Assembly: GCA_013350335.1 (NCBI GenBank)
Contig: CM023533.1
Location: forward strand, 27,634,869 to 27,698,868
Length of the DNA: 64,000 bases
Direction of reading: 5' to 3'
DNA from: Chimonanthus salicifolius
Lineage: Eukaryota; Streptophyta; Magnoliopsida; Laurales; Calycanthaceae
The notes under the pieces: generated by a model
What the model saw: only the letters and a program-made list of their open reading frames with translations
What the model was told of the DNA's origin: nothing
Database searches by the model: none
Shown here: positions 1 through 11,860 of the stretch, piece after piece
How the letters are laid out: each line of letters begins with the position of its first letter
Numbering within the stretch: the stretch's first letter is position 1
Translations under genes and position numbers: made by a program

Positions 1-400
1 TATAATTAGAGGTTTAAAATAATAATATAAAAATAAAAAACACTAATAAAATCATAAATAATGAAAATTTTAAATAGCAAAACAATATCTCAAAACTGAG
101 TTTGTAAAAGACCTTTTCAATAAAATATTCAATTTGAAACTGGAAATAAAGGGAAATATGAATATAAAAAAAAATGAAATAATGGAGTTGGAATTAGAAA
201 AGAATCAACTACTGGTCTGTAATGGTCTAACAAAGATGTAAAACAAACGACTAGTCTGGTTCTGACAGAGGTATCAATATAGGCTGTCTGTTTCATGATT
301 TGCAAAGATCATATCTCAGTACAGGAATTGACAGAAGAAGACACTGGTAAGATTCTCTAGGCTTCTCTTTTCTCACATGTGACACCATTTTAACACCTAA
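1..400. repeat. Two dispersed duplicated blocks at the left edge
   Basis: Bases 1-115 reappear at about 3532-3660 in the same orientation, sharing an AT-rich run that ends in a 'taaaagac' segment. Bases 243-400 reappear at about 6933-7100 with shared stretches such as 'ctagtctggttctgacag', 'gctgtctgtttcatgat' and 'aagaagacactggta'. The two blocks sit close together here but apart in their other copies. No coding potential is seen. They are probably parts of one larger repeat family. The family is not identified. Confidence 0.7.
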
Positions 401-559
401 TTAAATTAAATTATTTTTATTATATCATCATAATTAATTTTGATATTTAATTTGAAATTTTTTGAAAATATATAATGCTTAAAAAATAACTTTAAAATTT
501 TAAATGAGATTTTATTATTTAATACACTATACATTAATGTAACATATAGAAGATAGACT

Positions 560-640
560 ATTATTTTTTAAATACTGTGTATTTCTAAAATTTGTTAAAT
601 TGAATATTCGGACTAATTACGATAACCTGATCACAACAAG
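560..640. repeat. Dispersed copy of the 31.6-32.1 kb repeat unit
   Basis: The stretch around 575-640 contains 'actgtgtatttctaaaat' followed by 'gaatattcggactaattacg' and 'ataacctgat'. The same string occurs twice at 31.66-32.0 kb and once inverted there. This copy is short and isolated, probably a truncated end of the same non-autonomous element. Confidence 0.65.
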
Positions 641-897
641 TTGCTTCATTTATTAACATGAGCGGGGTTAGTGTGATAATTGATCGATCGATCTCTCCCT
701 CTCTCATGGACGTCCTGTCCTATTGCCATTTCCTTTGGGAATATATATGCTTTTTAGACCCTTGATATCTTTACAAAGTATAAGAGAAAAGCGACGCTGT
801 CATTACAACCTGTGGTATTTCAACTTTCAATGAGTTACTCTTGGAGAAATATGATGAGAGAAACCTTGTTCTTTGGAGATACAATTCTGTGTTTTTG

Positions 898-1052
898 CTT
901 CTAAGGAGGCAAAGGATTCCACTTTGGTGCAAGTTTCTCTTAGACTATGCAGCTTCTTTTGTAATGCTAATCTTGCTTCTAAAGAGGCAAAGGATCCCAC
1001 TTGGTGCAAGTTTCTCTTAGACCCTGCACATTCTTTTGTCATAAGTTGGGTT
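898..1052. repeat. Tandem duplication, 78 bp period, two copies
   Basis: A 78 bp unit starting 'cttctaaggaggcaaagga' at 898 is repeated from 976 with a few substitutions and one base deletion. Both copies carry 'ggtgcaagtttctcttagac'. The unit length is a multiple of three, so overlapping reading frames are open on both strands, but nothing in their translation resembles a known protein. I treat it as a local duplication in non-coding DNA. Confidence 0.8.
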
Positions 1053-3040
1053 CAATTTTTTAAGTTTTACATTTCTACTTCACGCCATAATGTCATGCTA
1101 CTTCACTCCACAATGATGGTTTTCAAACTATAATCATTGTACAGATGGTCCCTGGCCTCCAATTTTTGTCCTAGTCTCAGTTGTAATGGGATGCAATGTT
1201 ATTAGAATCTCACCATCTAATGAACCGCCTTCGAGCTATTTTGAGTTCAATCGGGTTTGACTACTGTTAAGTTAATCAAGTATTAAATAATATAATATTA
1301 TATATAATATTAAGTAAGACACATTTTAGCAATAAATTAATATAAATATTAAAAATAACATTCAAATTCTGAGTAATATATTAAAACGGTGAAATATATG
1401 GGATATAAATAGTAATAAACATTTATATTTCAAATATACACATTTTTTAAGGGGAAAATTAAAAGACTGCGGTTTTATGCCGTTTTGATACAAAAAAGGT
1501 TTTTGACAAAGGCTGAACCGTAGCCACCGTGGTTCCGGTCTAACCGGCACGGTTCGGATAACACTGATGCGATGTCTTTTGATGCAAACAAGTAGTATTG
1601 CATCAAACACAGAGTATTCTTTGCTGTGTTGGGAGTGGTTTGAACCCAAGACCTCCTACAAATCAGGCCTGTTCTTGACTATCAAGCCAACCCACACTGG
1701 TTTGCTTAAATACAATTTTCATGCACTAAAAATGAATGTTTTTTTTTAAAGGACAAGTAGCTTATGTCGAACATGCACTTGCATTGGTATTAAAACATGC
1801 ATACAATCTGCCTTAACTGATACGTATTTAATTTCCAGGTTGCAGCACTAAATGGTTTAGCTGGACTCAAAAATAGCAAATTTGAAATACACAAATTTTA
1901 AAAAATATGAAAAATTTGAATAGCTTTTAAACGAATTTACAATGGTTTACCTTTGTTTTGAAAAACAGTGGACGACATCAAAGAAACTATATGGAATTAA
2001 TGACCGAGGTGCTTCTGTTTCTTCAAGACAAAAGAAGAAAAAGGCAATCCAAGATGATCACTCTAATGAGGAGGTAAGGACGTTTTTGCATTTAAAAACT
2101 ATGATGATTTCTCTTAGTAGGAAGTAAGGTTAATTAATCATATTATTTTTGTATTCTTATCAGATTGTACCTAACTTAACAATTATATGGGACGTTGAGA
2201 ACGTTGGGCTGAAACATGAAGACTTCAAATAACGCATATTTGATACTTTCAAGTTAGAGGAAATTAAATACTCAAGAGTTATAATAGTAAAACACCTCAC
2301 AAGGCTTTGAGAAAATTTCTTAGTCACAATCCAAAATCAACCCTAGCTCATTTTAGTGGTTGGGGGACACCCATTAGAAAAAAGAAAAGATTTTATTTGG
2401 AAATTATTTAATAAAATTATCTAAGAAATTGAAATCTTGTTCAGACTTCAGAGAGATATTATATAGAGGAATTTATGTATTGTAAACATCATGATATTAC
2501 CATTATCAAAATCACTCACCTCTCAATTAATATTATTATCGAATTTGATAAATTAATTCTAATAAAATAACTGTCATTTGATGCCTTTATGACTCTAATC
2601 TATAAATATCATAATCACATAATATCACTTACTAAATATTCTGTAGAGTTTTACAAAAAAAACTATTACATGCAGCCAAAGACTCATCTTAATTTGTGAA
2701 GATAAGCAAATTGAAAAGCAACCAATTAAGCTACATCATTTTCCAATATTTAATTAATCAGAAGAAAAGTGGACCATTCAAATGATATCATTTTCATGAA
2801 CGTAAAATGAAACATAAAGTAAATTTAAAACAATGTGCAGTCAACACGTTGGTAAATGTAAAGCTGGTCATATGTCTTGAATCCTGAGTCATATATTTAT
2901 TTTTCGGTCGAATCGGGCTAATCGATGATCCTCTTTATCCAAGTGTTGTTTCTCAGTCAAGAAGACGACCCCCAGTTACATACAAACACTACCCACTTGG
3001 GTTTTGCATCTGGCCTAATTTTATGTAAGATAATTGAAAT
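1053..3040. other. AT-rich intergenic sequence, no gene seen
   Basis: Only short frames with no family resemblance occur here. The segment at 1630-1690 carries a 'gaacccaagacctcctac' string of the kind seen in tRNA-derived repeats, too short to assign. Confidence 0.6.
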
Positions 3041-3335
3041 TACCCTTTTACCCCTTTATTTAAAAATGCATCTTCAATCAAACTAGTGATCCAACGAATT
3101 TAAAAATTCACTTCACCGAAGTGGATTGTGAAGTGAAATTTTTAAACGAATTCATTTCTCGACTGATTTTTATAAATAAATCATCAAAATTCATCTACTC
3201 TAAATTTTATGAATTTCAGAACTGATTTCAAGTGAAAAATGTATAGTTTTGAATTTAAAAAATTATATCCAAAAAATTCCATTCAAACATATTAACTGTT
3301 GCTCTTGCAATTCACAAAATAATGGGCAATATTGA
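3040..3335. mobile_element. MITE-like sequence related to the 32.5-33.1 kb fold-back element
   Basis: The stretch 3185-3265 ('aattcatctactctaaattt', then 'gaactgatttcaagtgaaaa') matches 32687-32760 at roughly 80 percent by eye. The segment also contains the small hairpin 'cttcaccgaagtggattgtg aag' around 3108-3140. It looks like a degraded member of the same fold-back family. Its ends and target duplication are not defined. Confidence 0.5.
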
Positions 3336-3848
3336 TGGTTCTGAACTGAATTTCAATTGAAAGGTAGGTATCAACTGAATAATTATTGAATTGGAGCTAT
3401 TACACAGTAAAAGGTGAATGATTAGATTGACCGTTGGTGGGACCCACTATTGAGAAATGGATTACATTTTTTTTCCAGAAAAAAGTCTGTATCCTATCGA
3501 TTATTATTGAGTGATTGCTATACAATGTAAATATAATTAGAGGATTAAAATAATAATATAAAAATTAATAACACTAATAAAACATTAAAATATAAAATTA
3601 TAAAACAATGAAAATTTTAAATAGCAAAACAATATCTCCAAGCTTAGTTTGTAAAAGACTCGGGATATATTGCTCAAATCATTGGTTCATTAGTGGATAA
3701 CTGGATATGGTTTTTTCTCTTGTCAACATTTACAACGCCTTGGTATTTAATTAAGTGCTATAGGAAACCATTTATATGCGTGAAAGGAAGAGACCACTCA
3801 AATTTTGCACAATTTTTTATTTTTCAGTATTAAAATGAAAAATGCTAA

Positions 3849-5195
3849 CTGTTTTTTTAGATTAATATGTAAAAAACTCAGACATAGTCCTATTAAAACC
3901 CCCACGGACGAGCCCACTATCCCTAAGGCTAGGGCCGACCGTGGCTATAGGCGAAGTAGACGATCGTCTCCAAGTCCATAAGCTCATTTACTATATGTTA
4001 AATAGTTAATAATGTATAATTAAAGCATCAATTCATTCTTGTCCAGTTGATTAGAATTTTTCGATCAAATCCAAGCTGCGTTAATAATAATAATTTTTTT
4101 ATTAAGTTATTTAATAATAATAATGAAAAATAACAATAATTTGAATTAATACTAAATCATTTGACTATTTTAACTATTTCGAATTTAGAACACTCAAAAT
4201 TAAAAATTTATATATTGATAATTTTTCTACTCAATTTATAGCATAGGTTTCTTAAAAAATTAAAATAATGATAGTAACAATCATAATAATTATTATTATA
4301 ATCCTCATTTTATTGAGTTTAATAATAATAATAATAAAATAATTTTAATTAATAAAGAATCTTTTAAAATATATCTATCATCTAAATAACGAGAAAGAGA
4401 AATCTATATTGAGTTGATAATTTTGAATTAAAAATAATTTAAAGCTTTTAAAATTTGAAGAGATGAAAAAATATAGCTTTATTCATTTGATAAATATATA
4501 TTTTATTAGAAGTAATATACAAGTATAAATCATTACAATTAAGATAATTTTTAATTTTTTAAAAAATATAGAAAAATTGAAAAATTAAAATAATAATAAT
4601 ATCTTCTTTTCAAATGAGAATTTGTATTAGTATCACACTCAAATATGATAAAAGATGCAGTACCAAAAGAATGAATTGCCAAATTATATAAAAAAGAATG
4701 AATTGTTGTTTTCCAAATAAATGAATTGCTTATAGAATAAAGTTGATTATACCAATTATAGTTACCTATGCAGAAATAAGTTTTTCAAAGTTAAAACTGA
4801 TAAAATCTTATCTTCAGTCTACAATGTCACAAGAAAGATTAAATGGATTAACTATCTTATCTATTGAAAAATAAATATTAAAAAAACTTAAATATAGTAA
4901 TTTAATTAGTAATTTTACATCTCAAATTAAGAATAAATTTTAAATAATACTTTGTTATAAATTTGATTATGATATTTTATTTAGTTTCACACATTGTAAA
5001 AAAAAATTATATGATTTTATTTTTTGTGAGTATATAAAAACCTCATCTTAAAAACTCGCCTAGGACCCTGAAATCTCAGGGCCGGCCCTGCCTAAGGCAC
5101 GCCAAGGTTAGGCTATGGAGACTCGAACCCGCAACCTCTGGCTTTTTGAGGCGGGAGGCAACCAGTTGAGCTAGACTCATTCTTTTTACTCTTTC
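3849..5195 (-). mobile_element. tRNA-derived SINE, split by a hAT-like insertion
   Basis: Read on the minus strand, the right part starts with polymerase III promoter boxes: an A box TAGCTCAACTGG at 5173-5162, a perfect fit to TRGCNNARYNGG, and a B box GGTTCGAGTCT at 5129-5119. The body continues to 5091, is interrupted by the element at 3930-5090, and resumes at 3929, ending near 3849 in a T-rich run on the plus strand (the SINE A-tail). The body from 3855 to 3929 matches other copies at 10137-10290 and 11723-11860. It is not a functional tRNA: no acceptor stem or anticodon arm is formed. Confidence 0.72.
3930..5090. mobile_element. hAT-like non-autonomous element with perfect 8 bp target duplication
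   Basis: The element begins 'tagggccgaccg' and ends 'gggccggccctg', so the inverted complement of the right end (cagggccggccc) nearly matches the left end. It is flanked by the identical 8 bp 'cctaaggc' at 3922-3929 and 5091-5098. Eight-base target duplications and short ends of this form are typical of hAT transposons. The 1161 bp interior is AT-rich with no transposase frame, so it depends on another copy for movement. It sits inside a SINE, which dates it as the younger of the two insertions. Confidence 0.82.
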
Positions 5196-6620
5196 AATTA
5201 TTTTCTTGTAAATTTTTCTATTTTTAAGTTTCATAATAAGGTAACCTTAAGTTATATGAATGAATAATATTCATTGAACGAATACTTAAAAAGCTAAAAA
5301 ATATCAATGAAGGAATTAGGCTTCTTCCTTTGTGGTGTGTATTTCTTTGATTTTGGAGTGGAATCATGACAATTATCCCCAATTATGTTGCATTTGTTCT
5401 GATTGGAGTTCAACCCAGCCTGCATCACATAACAAAACTCACCACAAAAAAATGTTAAATTTTGGAGATTTTGAATTTAATCCTTCTTTGAAAATAAAAC
5501 ATAATACTAAAAAAGCTAGCAAAATTTTAAAAATTTATGTGATATTTTTCCAAAAAAAAGAAAAAAGAGTTCATGGATCGCATAAGAATTTCGAACTGTT
5601 ATTTTGGTCTTGGAAAAGTGATATTCACATTAAAGATTTTTTCTTATCATTTATCTAATAATTGTTTAATGAAAAAAATGGAGTGAGAGTTCAAAAGTCC
5701 CATGCTTCAGTGTCATTCATCTACGGATTGGCTCTACAATGGCTAGCTTACCGTAGCACTTGTTTTATTTGGATGAGAAAAAAGTTTTAAAAAAAATCTC
5801 AAACACCCTCGAATTATAGGAGACAATTAAGGTCTTCTTTATTACTTGTTATCGATTAAATGCTTGTAAATGCTGAAAATTGTATAAAAAATAGAATGTC
5901 TAAATCACTAAGTGAATAAAACCATGTCAATATTCTTAAAGTAGAATTAACTCTCAAAAGCTAGCCATTGAGTAAAATACCTAAAGTGTTATATAGAATC
6001 ATTGATTTTTCAGTTGAGACAACGTGGGACTTTTGTTAACTGTTGAGAATTAAAAATGTAAAAATAATAATCAGAAGAAAAAAACACAAATCAATCACAC
6101 ATAAAGGCACAAACATTTATGTGATTCTCATTGAATACGTCCACGGATTTAAATCAGATCCACTATGTTCAAAGGCAAAATGAAGAAAAGACCGCCGTGA
6201 CCCCTGTTACAATTTTCGCTCTCTCTCTCTCTCTCACAAATCATAGATATTATAATGTTCGCTGTGTAATGTGAATAGATGGGCCTTGGGCTCTTGTGCT
6301 TTGCCGGCCCAATCTATGCGTTCACTCGTTCCACCTTATACCTCTGTCAGTTAGTCCTTCGATCTTGCTTGCGACAAAACTTGTCTGTTGGTCGTGTCCT
6401 ACTGCCTGATCCTGAGACTTTCTCATCCATCTCTTATCCTACTGCCTGTCACTGGAGCTTCATAAGCCATGCTCGTGCTGTTGCTGGGGCTCCTCGGTAG
6501 CTTTTACATCAAGCACTTGTACCTTGCTAAGAAAAATGACTTTTTTTTTTAATCTAAAATCTTCTACTAACAATATTAGCACTCTCATTCTGTCTTTTTT
6601 TTAGTACGAGAGTCTTTACT
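5196..6620. other. AT-rich intergenic sequence, no gene seen
   Basis: A (CT)n microsatellite lies at about 6217-6236. A frame at 5332-5658 has no recognisable family and poor composition for a gene. Nothing else can be assigned. Confidence 0.5.
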
Positions 6621-6780
6621 GATTTATAGTACTTTCTTGTGCCCCGCCGGGGCTTTTTACCTGGCTCGGACTGTGGGCTTTTCTTGTTGCTCGTTGTGAG
6701 CTCAATTTTGTATACATTTCAGGGATTTTATCCTCCCCTTTTGAATGAACTTACCCTTTTGTTAAAAAAAACAAATAAAA
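6270..6780 (+). mobile_element. Possible LINE 3' tail fragment
   Basis: The block contains 'gggcttttcttgttgctcg', 'ttttgtatacatttcagg' and ends in a purine/A-rich stretch 'tgttaaaaaaaac', a layout seen in plant L1-type 3' ends. The upstream part (6270-6500) is GC-richer than its surroundings. No reverse transcriptase or RNase H motif remains, so this rests on tail composition only. Confidence 0.35.
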
Positions 6781-6932
6781 CGTTATATACTGCTCTAATT
6801 ATGGTCGCTCTGCATAATCTAACATTAACTTCACACTCTCCCTCACATTTCAACTACCAAATTAAATTGGACATTATACTCTTACTAAAACTATATGAAA
6901 ATTAGACCCATATGACAGTATAGTAAGATGTA

Positions 6933-7100
6933 AACCCAACCACTAGTCTGGTTCTGACAGATCTATCAATGTAGCTGTCTGTTTCATGATCCAGTAGAAT
7001 TGAAATATCTTTCATTTGGTTGTAATCAAGAAACCACCACAAGAAGACACTGGTAGGATTCTCTTGGACCTCTCTTCTCCAACATGTGACACCATTTTAC
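6933..7100. repeat. Second copy of the 243-400 block
   Basis: Shared strings with 243-400 include 'ctagtctggttctgacag', 'gctgtctgtttcatgat', 'aagaagacactggta' and 'catgtgacaccatttta', in the same order and orientation and with similar spacing. Identity is about 80 percent by eye. Confidence 0.7.
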
Positions 7101-7944
7101 CACCTAACCAAATCAAATGCACCATTGATAAAGGCCAAAAAGCTCTTCTTCTATTAAATGAAACCTCCTTTTGTAAAAACCCATTTTTTCTGCCATTGAA
7201 AGGGATCGACCAGAGAGCATCTGTGAATAGAATGAGACTTAAAACTTGCTCGTGATGCTGCTGTCCTTCTGATATCTTAAGTTTTTTTTTTTTTTAATTC
7301 GACTTAAAATAAATAAATATTTTACAATACTCTATATTTTAAAGATAAATTTTAACTCAAAAAGAAGTTGATTGAATGGACTTAAATGTTTTTTTTTTTA
7401 AATGTCCAAATTATCTTAAATGTTTTTTTTTTAATTTGTCACTAGTCAAGATTAATTTAAAATTTTCATTAAATTGAACTCACCACGGGAAAATGAAAAA
7501 GACCACACTAGAAACGGGCAGTTTAAGAAAATACTTTATTTAAATGCATGCTTATCTCTTGATGAGACCATCGATGCCAATATTAGATCATTGTTACTTA
7601 GTCTAATGACTCAACCAAATGAGGAAATCCAAACATCGGCTTTCAACCCCCAAAACACCATAATCTTAATGAAATTAACTTGGCTGTTGTAGAGACCAAC
7701 TTGTGTTTTTTTTTTTCTTCTTCTTCTTTAACTCGTAGACCAACTTGTCTTATTTTTTCATTAAAATCTACCGGATTTTATATAAACCAAAAGTTTGATA
7801 TAATGATTTGGAAGGAGATTCGGCCATGCTGTTGTAGTCTAGCAGCCGCTCGGCTGCCGCTAAGGCCGATGCCAAGTCTTGCACTCCTCGCCATTGGAGC
7901 TCTTGTTCAGTTGTTCCACCCATGGTTGGATACTGTCCATAAAA

Positions 7945-8125
7945 AGAGGGCTGCCTTTGGATGAAGGGTAATTTTACAGACCCCTCACCTGAGGTCACCT
8001 TTAAGCTTGGGGTCACTCATGAATACCCCAAGCGTCAATGGGGTATTCAGAAAAGGTGATGAAAAGGGTGATTTTTTGAATTTGTACCCTTCACTTGAAG
8101 TAATTTTTGAGTTACCAAACAAACG
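7945..8125. mobile_element. MITE-like sequence beginning 'ggctgcctttggatgaaggg'
   Basis: The left end 'ggctgcctttggatgaaggg' followed by 'taattttaca' recurs at 38851-38885 in slightly altered form. The right end near 8104-8123 reads 'ttaccaaacaaacgcagc', whose complement resembles the left end (gctgcgtttg). A short inverted repeat lies in the middle ('ggggtcactcatgaatacccc'). The family is not identified. Confidence 0.5.
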
Positions 8126-9109
8126 CAGCTGATGAGGTTTTTCTCCATTATGTCGGTGATGTCCAACAAGAAGATTGTAAACTGCTTGTCGTAGTCCCTA
8201 TTGATTATTTTTTTTCACGAGATGATTGATAGGTATTGGTACTTTGAACTCGTATATGATTTTATGTCGTTGCTAAAAAGCAGTGGACATGCTAACTCGT
8301 CTTTATTCATGTGAGCAAGCACATGAAAGCTCATTCTAGAGTGCTATTGATTAGTATTTCCTCCACAAAAAATAAATGGCATTTGGCTTCAACTTCCAAA
8401 TCAAAGGATCTCACTAGAGAAATAATTTGCTGACACGGCGGATGGTCCTCGAGTCCAACACGACCTAAATCATTTGATCACTTACTCTTCATTTATAGAA
8501 GATTTTTTTTTTAATGATTACTATATTAATAGAGAAAGAGACACCAGAGAGAGATGCAAATAGAGAATAAAAAATAATAATACAAACTGTGTGCAACCCT
8601 AATACACCCATGAGCAACACAAAAGCTAGAAACAACACTATTAGAAGAACTTATGTTATATCACCATATTCTTTTTAGACTCACAAAATGTCATTCATAG
8701 AGATATTTACGAACAAACACTCTTCTAGAAAATGTTTTAATCAAGTCTATTGTTACATGCATTTATTCAGGAATTCAATATATTAAACAAATGCTGATGT
8801 GATTAGGAATGGGCAAGTTACTAAAATTGAGTGAAATTAAGCACAATGTGTGATGGTTCATTTGCCACATGCCTACGTGCATAAGGTAGAAAAACATTGC
8901 TAGGTAATAGTATTATATTTATCAAAGAAACAAAATTATGTTCACGATAACTTCAAAAGGAATCGAATCCATCCAAAGGGATTCCCAAAACTTTCATGAA
9001 AAATCTGGGGCATTCAAGGATCTTCTTTTTACAGTTGATTGTGGACACGGGGTCTCCATGACAGACCCACGTTCACTTTTAGGGTTCTGAAAAGAAGGCT
9101 GAGAAATGC
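8126..9109. other. Intergenic sequence upstream of the DUF1677 gene
   Basis: No coding sequence is recognised. The proximal part should hold the promoter of the DUF1677 gene; only a TATA-like box is visible at its end. Confidence 0.5.
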
Positions 9110-9116
9110 TATAAAT
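9110..9116 (+). promoter_or_regulatory. TATA box of the DUF1677 gene
   Basis: TATAAAT lies 107 bp upstream of the ATG at 9223. With transcription starting about 30 bp downstream, the leader would be roughly 75-85 nt, a normal length for a short intronless plant gene. Confidence 0.5.
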
Positions 9117-9222
9117 TCAACTGTGGGACTTAATTTTCCTAACTATCAACTTGTAGACTCAGTTTCAACTCTACATTATCCACAAAGCTTCGGTTCTCAC
9201 TGAGTCATTCTGTTTGAATCTC

Positions 9223-9756
9223 ATGGCACCGAATGGAGAAAGCCTTGCCGGTACCTACTCGAGGAGCGATTTTCGTAAGCCTCCTAGGCTATCGACGGAC
9301 GGCCTTCAGAGAGCGGTGTCCGATCTCTCCTTCCAAGTAAGCAAAGAGGCAATGGATGCAACACTTCCACCTATTTCTGAAGTGGAGGATGCCAAGTGTG
9401 AATGCTGTGGCATGTGTGAGGAGTGCACACCAGAATACATTCGTCGGGTGCGCGACAAGTTCTCGGGCAAGCTGATATGTGGGCTTTGTGCTGAAGCTGT
9501 GAAGGAGGAGGTGGACAAGAAGGGTGAGGGAAAAGAAGAAGCTTTAAGTTCACACATGAGTGCATGTGTGAGATTTAACAGGATTGGTAGGGTTTACCCT
9601 GCTCTATACCAAGCTGACGCCATGAGGGAAATATTAAAGAAGAGCAGTATTAGAGCCAAGTCTAACAGCCCTAGGGATAGAGGGACTCCAAAGAAGGGAG
9701 GGATTATGAGGAGCTCCAGTTGCATTCCAGCAATCACAAGAGAGATGAATGGTTGA
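9223..9756 (+). CDS. DUF1677 family protein (plant-specific, Cys-rich)
   Basis: A 177-residue intronless frame. The first ATG is at 9223; the frame extends a few codons upstream but without an ATG. The central block has the DUF1677 signature CECCGMCEECTPEYI, followed by ICGLC: Cys at residues 59, 61, 62, 65, 68, 86 and 89, spaced as a likely zinc-binding knuckle. The N-terminus is polar with a conserved-looking DGLQRAVSDLSF segment; the C-terminus is basic and Ser-rich (RSSSCIP near 163-169). No signal peptide or membrane segment is seen. The family is restricted to plants and has no established biochemical function; members are often reported as developmentally or stress regulated. The frame is intact, unlike three other genes in this window. 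Confidence 0.95.
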   Translation: MAPNGESLAGTYSRSDFRKPPRLSTDGLQRAVSDLSFQVSKEAMDATLPPISEVEDAKCECCGMCEECTPEYIRRVRDKFSGKLICGLCAEAVKEEVDKKGEGKEEALSSHMSACVRFNRIGRVYPALYQADAMREILKKSSIRAKSNSPRDRGTPKKGGIMRSSSCIPAITREMNG

Positions 9757-10136
9757 ATAACAATGAACTGATTTCCCTCATTGTCTTATATATTTGGTGT
9801 AAAGGCTTCCTCTCTCTCTCTCTCTTCTCTTTCTAAGTAAAGTTGTTGAGTGATCAGCAATTTTTACCCCTTTAGGGTTTTTTGTTGTGAATCTCATCTG
9901 TCCTCTCCAACAAGTATTTTCGTTGGGGACAACTTGTCTTGGTGATTAACAATTCTTCTCTCTAGGGTTTTGATATATCCTCTTCCATGGTCTATATAAG
10001 CTCTCTCTCTCTCTACATAGGTTGTTCCATGAATGTAAGAAGGCTTTGTATTATTGAAGTTTACCGATTGTACTTTAATGTATTAACTTATTTTTTAAAT
10101 AATATTCGTGATCACTTGACATGGAACTTATCATAA
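9757..10136. other. 3' flank of the DUF1677 gene
   Basis: Holds the presumed 3' untranslated region, with (CT)n runs at about 9811-9828 and 10000-10013. No canonical AATAAA is obvious near the stop codon. Confidence 0.4.
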
Positions 10137-10290
10137 AGTATTTTTTTTTTAGATTTATGTGTGGAAAATCGACACAGTCCTATTAAAACTCCCACGAGTG
10201 GTACCTCTACCCCTTAAGGCATCACCAAGGTTAGTGCGTGGAGGTAATCATCTCCTGCCTTAGGAAGCGGAAGTACTTCTGCCCGCTCAT
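10137..10290 (-). mobile_element. SINE fragment, second copy of the 3849 family
   Basis: On the plus strand the T-rich start is followed by 'cagtcctattaaaactcccac', matching 'agtcctattaaaacccccac' near 3884. The region then continues with 'cttaaggcatcaccaagg', as in the flank of the split copy (5090-5108). The polymerase III boxes are degraded or missing. Confidence 0.55.
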
Positions 10291-10319
10291 TCAAAATATA
10301 TCCTTCAAAGTTAAAATTG

Positions 10320-10965
10320 CGTCGAAGTATGGTTGAGGCTCTGGGTGAGTTGGGCCAATTTTTTATAAACGCAACCCAATCCAAATAAAAAAATGGTTGA
10401 ATCTAACCCAACCCAACCCAACCCAATTTCGTACACTGAATTGAATAACCCATCCCGATACAACCTGGAACCCCAGAATCAGCATGACCCATTTTAGCCT
10501 GAATTAAAAAAACAAACAAATTAAAATAAAAATAATAATTAAAAGCAAAATACTTGTACTACTGAAGCTTCAGGAGACGTGGAAGGGACCGGGCTCTGAT
10601 GTCGGCCAGTGATGAAGAACGAGAGTGGCAGAGGATCAAGAGTCGAAAGGATTGAGAGTCAAAGAAGATTGAAAGGAAGAGAGGACCAAGATTGTTGTTG
10701 TCGGTCACAAGGGGTGAAGGAAAGAGAGTTCATCGTCGCTTTTGAGGAAGGTAAGAGAACGGATTAGGGCATCTCTCACTCTTACTCTCGCTTTTTGAGT
10801 GAGTCGAATCAGGTCAATTCGGATCGAGTTTGGTTGATTTTATAAAGGTTTGTCGAATCGGGTCAATTCGGATCGAGTTTGGTCGATTTTAAAAGGTTTG
10901 GTGCAACCCGACTTGAATTTAATTCAGGCTTTATTTTTTCCAATCGAATTCGATACTAATTTTAA
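10320..10965. repeat. Repeat region with 'acccaaccc' runs and an internal tandem duplication
   Basis: Contains 'cccaacccaacccaaccc' at about 10411-10431, a low-complexity signature of degenerate non-autonomous DNA transposons in plants. A unit of about 57 bp is duplicated in tandem at 10808-10905: both copies carry 'aggtcaattcggatcgag' or 'gggtcaattcggatcgag' followed by 'tttggt'. No coding region. Confidence 0.5.
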
Positions 10966-11722
10966 AAATGCATAACGAGGCCACTAATTTTTTGTTGGAA
11001 CAAAATTCTCTATATGTGATGGACGTCATTCAAGGATGGATTGGAGTTAAAAAAAAAAAAAATCATATTCACAAACATTGTTTACGGGAAACCTATAAAA
11101 CATCACCGTTAAATGAAAAAAAGACTTCCACAATTGCCTCAAAAGCATGTTGCAACTTGCAAGCAGTATAAACAATAGTAGATCCCACCTCCTGATGATC
11201 GGAAAAATAAAATTAAATAAAGGATTGGATAAGTGATCATGATGCTATCGAGTTGTTTAAAATGAGTCCATTGAATTATTCTAACTCTTACTTTTTTTGA
11301 GAGAAAAACAACTATTAGATAATTTTATTATCATTGGTACTCAATCTAATGATGAAGATGAATGAAATGCACATCAATCTGAATCTAAAACTGTCAGAAA
11401 ATTGAAGTATTAAATCATCCTAGCCTTTGGTTATCTAAGATAAAACAAAATTAACTATTAGATAAAGATTTTTACCTACTATGGACAATCCAATGGTGAG
11501 GATCCATCAGTCGAACATCAATTTAAGTCGGATCCAAATCTAAAGAAGAAATAGCATTTTAAAAGATTTTAATCCATCACCAAATGGGACCCATACACAG
11601 AGGGACCATCCATCTAGGCTTTCTGTAGTTTGCTCGAACAATGTCATTGCATGAGAACAGGCTGTCAGTGCTACGTGACCATACATAATCTCCCACCATT
11701 TTAAAATTGCATTATTTATTTA
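10966..11722. other. Intergenic sequence, no gene seen
   Basis: Short frames only, with no family resemblance. Nothing assignable. Confidence 0.45.
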
Positions 11723-11860
11723 TTTTTTGAATTTACATGTAGAAAATCACGAGATACCTAATGTAAAACCCCCATGAGTGAACTCAGTACCTTAGAGCAC
11801 ACCAAGATTAAGACATGAGACTCGAACTTGCAACATCTGAAACTTTTGCTACCACAAACA
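11723..11860 (-). mobile_element. SINE fragment, third copy
   Basis: Shares the order of motifs of the 3849-5195 SINE: T-rich start, 'gtagaaaatca', 'taaaacccccatgagtg', 'ttagagcacaccaagatta' and a degraded B-box region 'gagactcgaacttgcaac' at about 11816. The A-box end is too diverged to place. Confidence 0.6.

Noticed and set aside
5119..5173. tRNA gene on the minus strand
   Set aside because: A and B boxes are good, but there is no acceptor stem, the anticodon region is not formed, and the sequence continues into a repeat body with other copies nearby. It is a SINE head.
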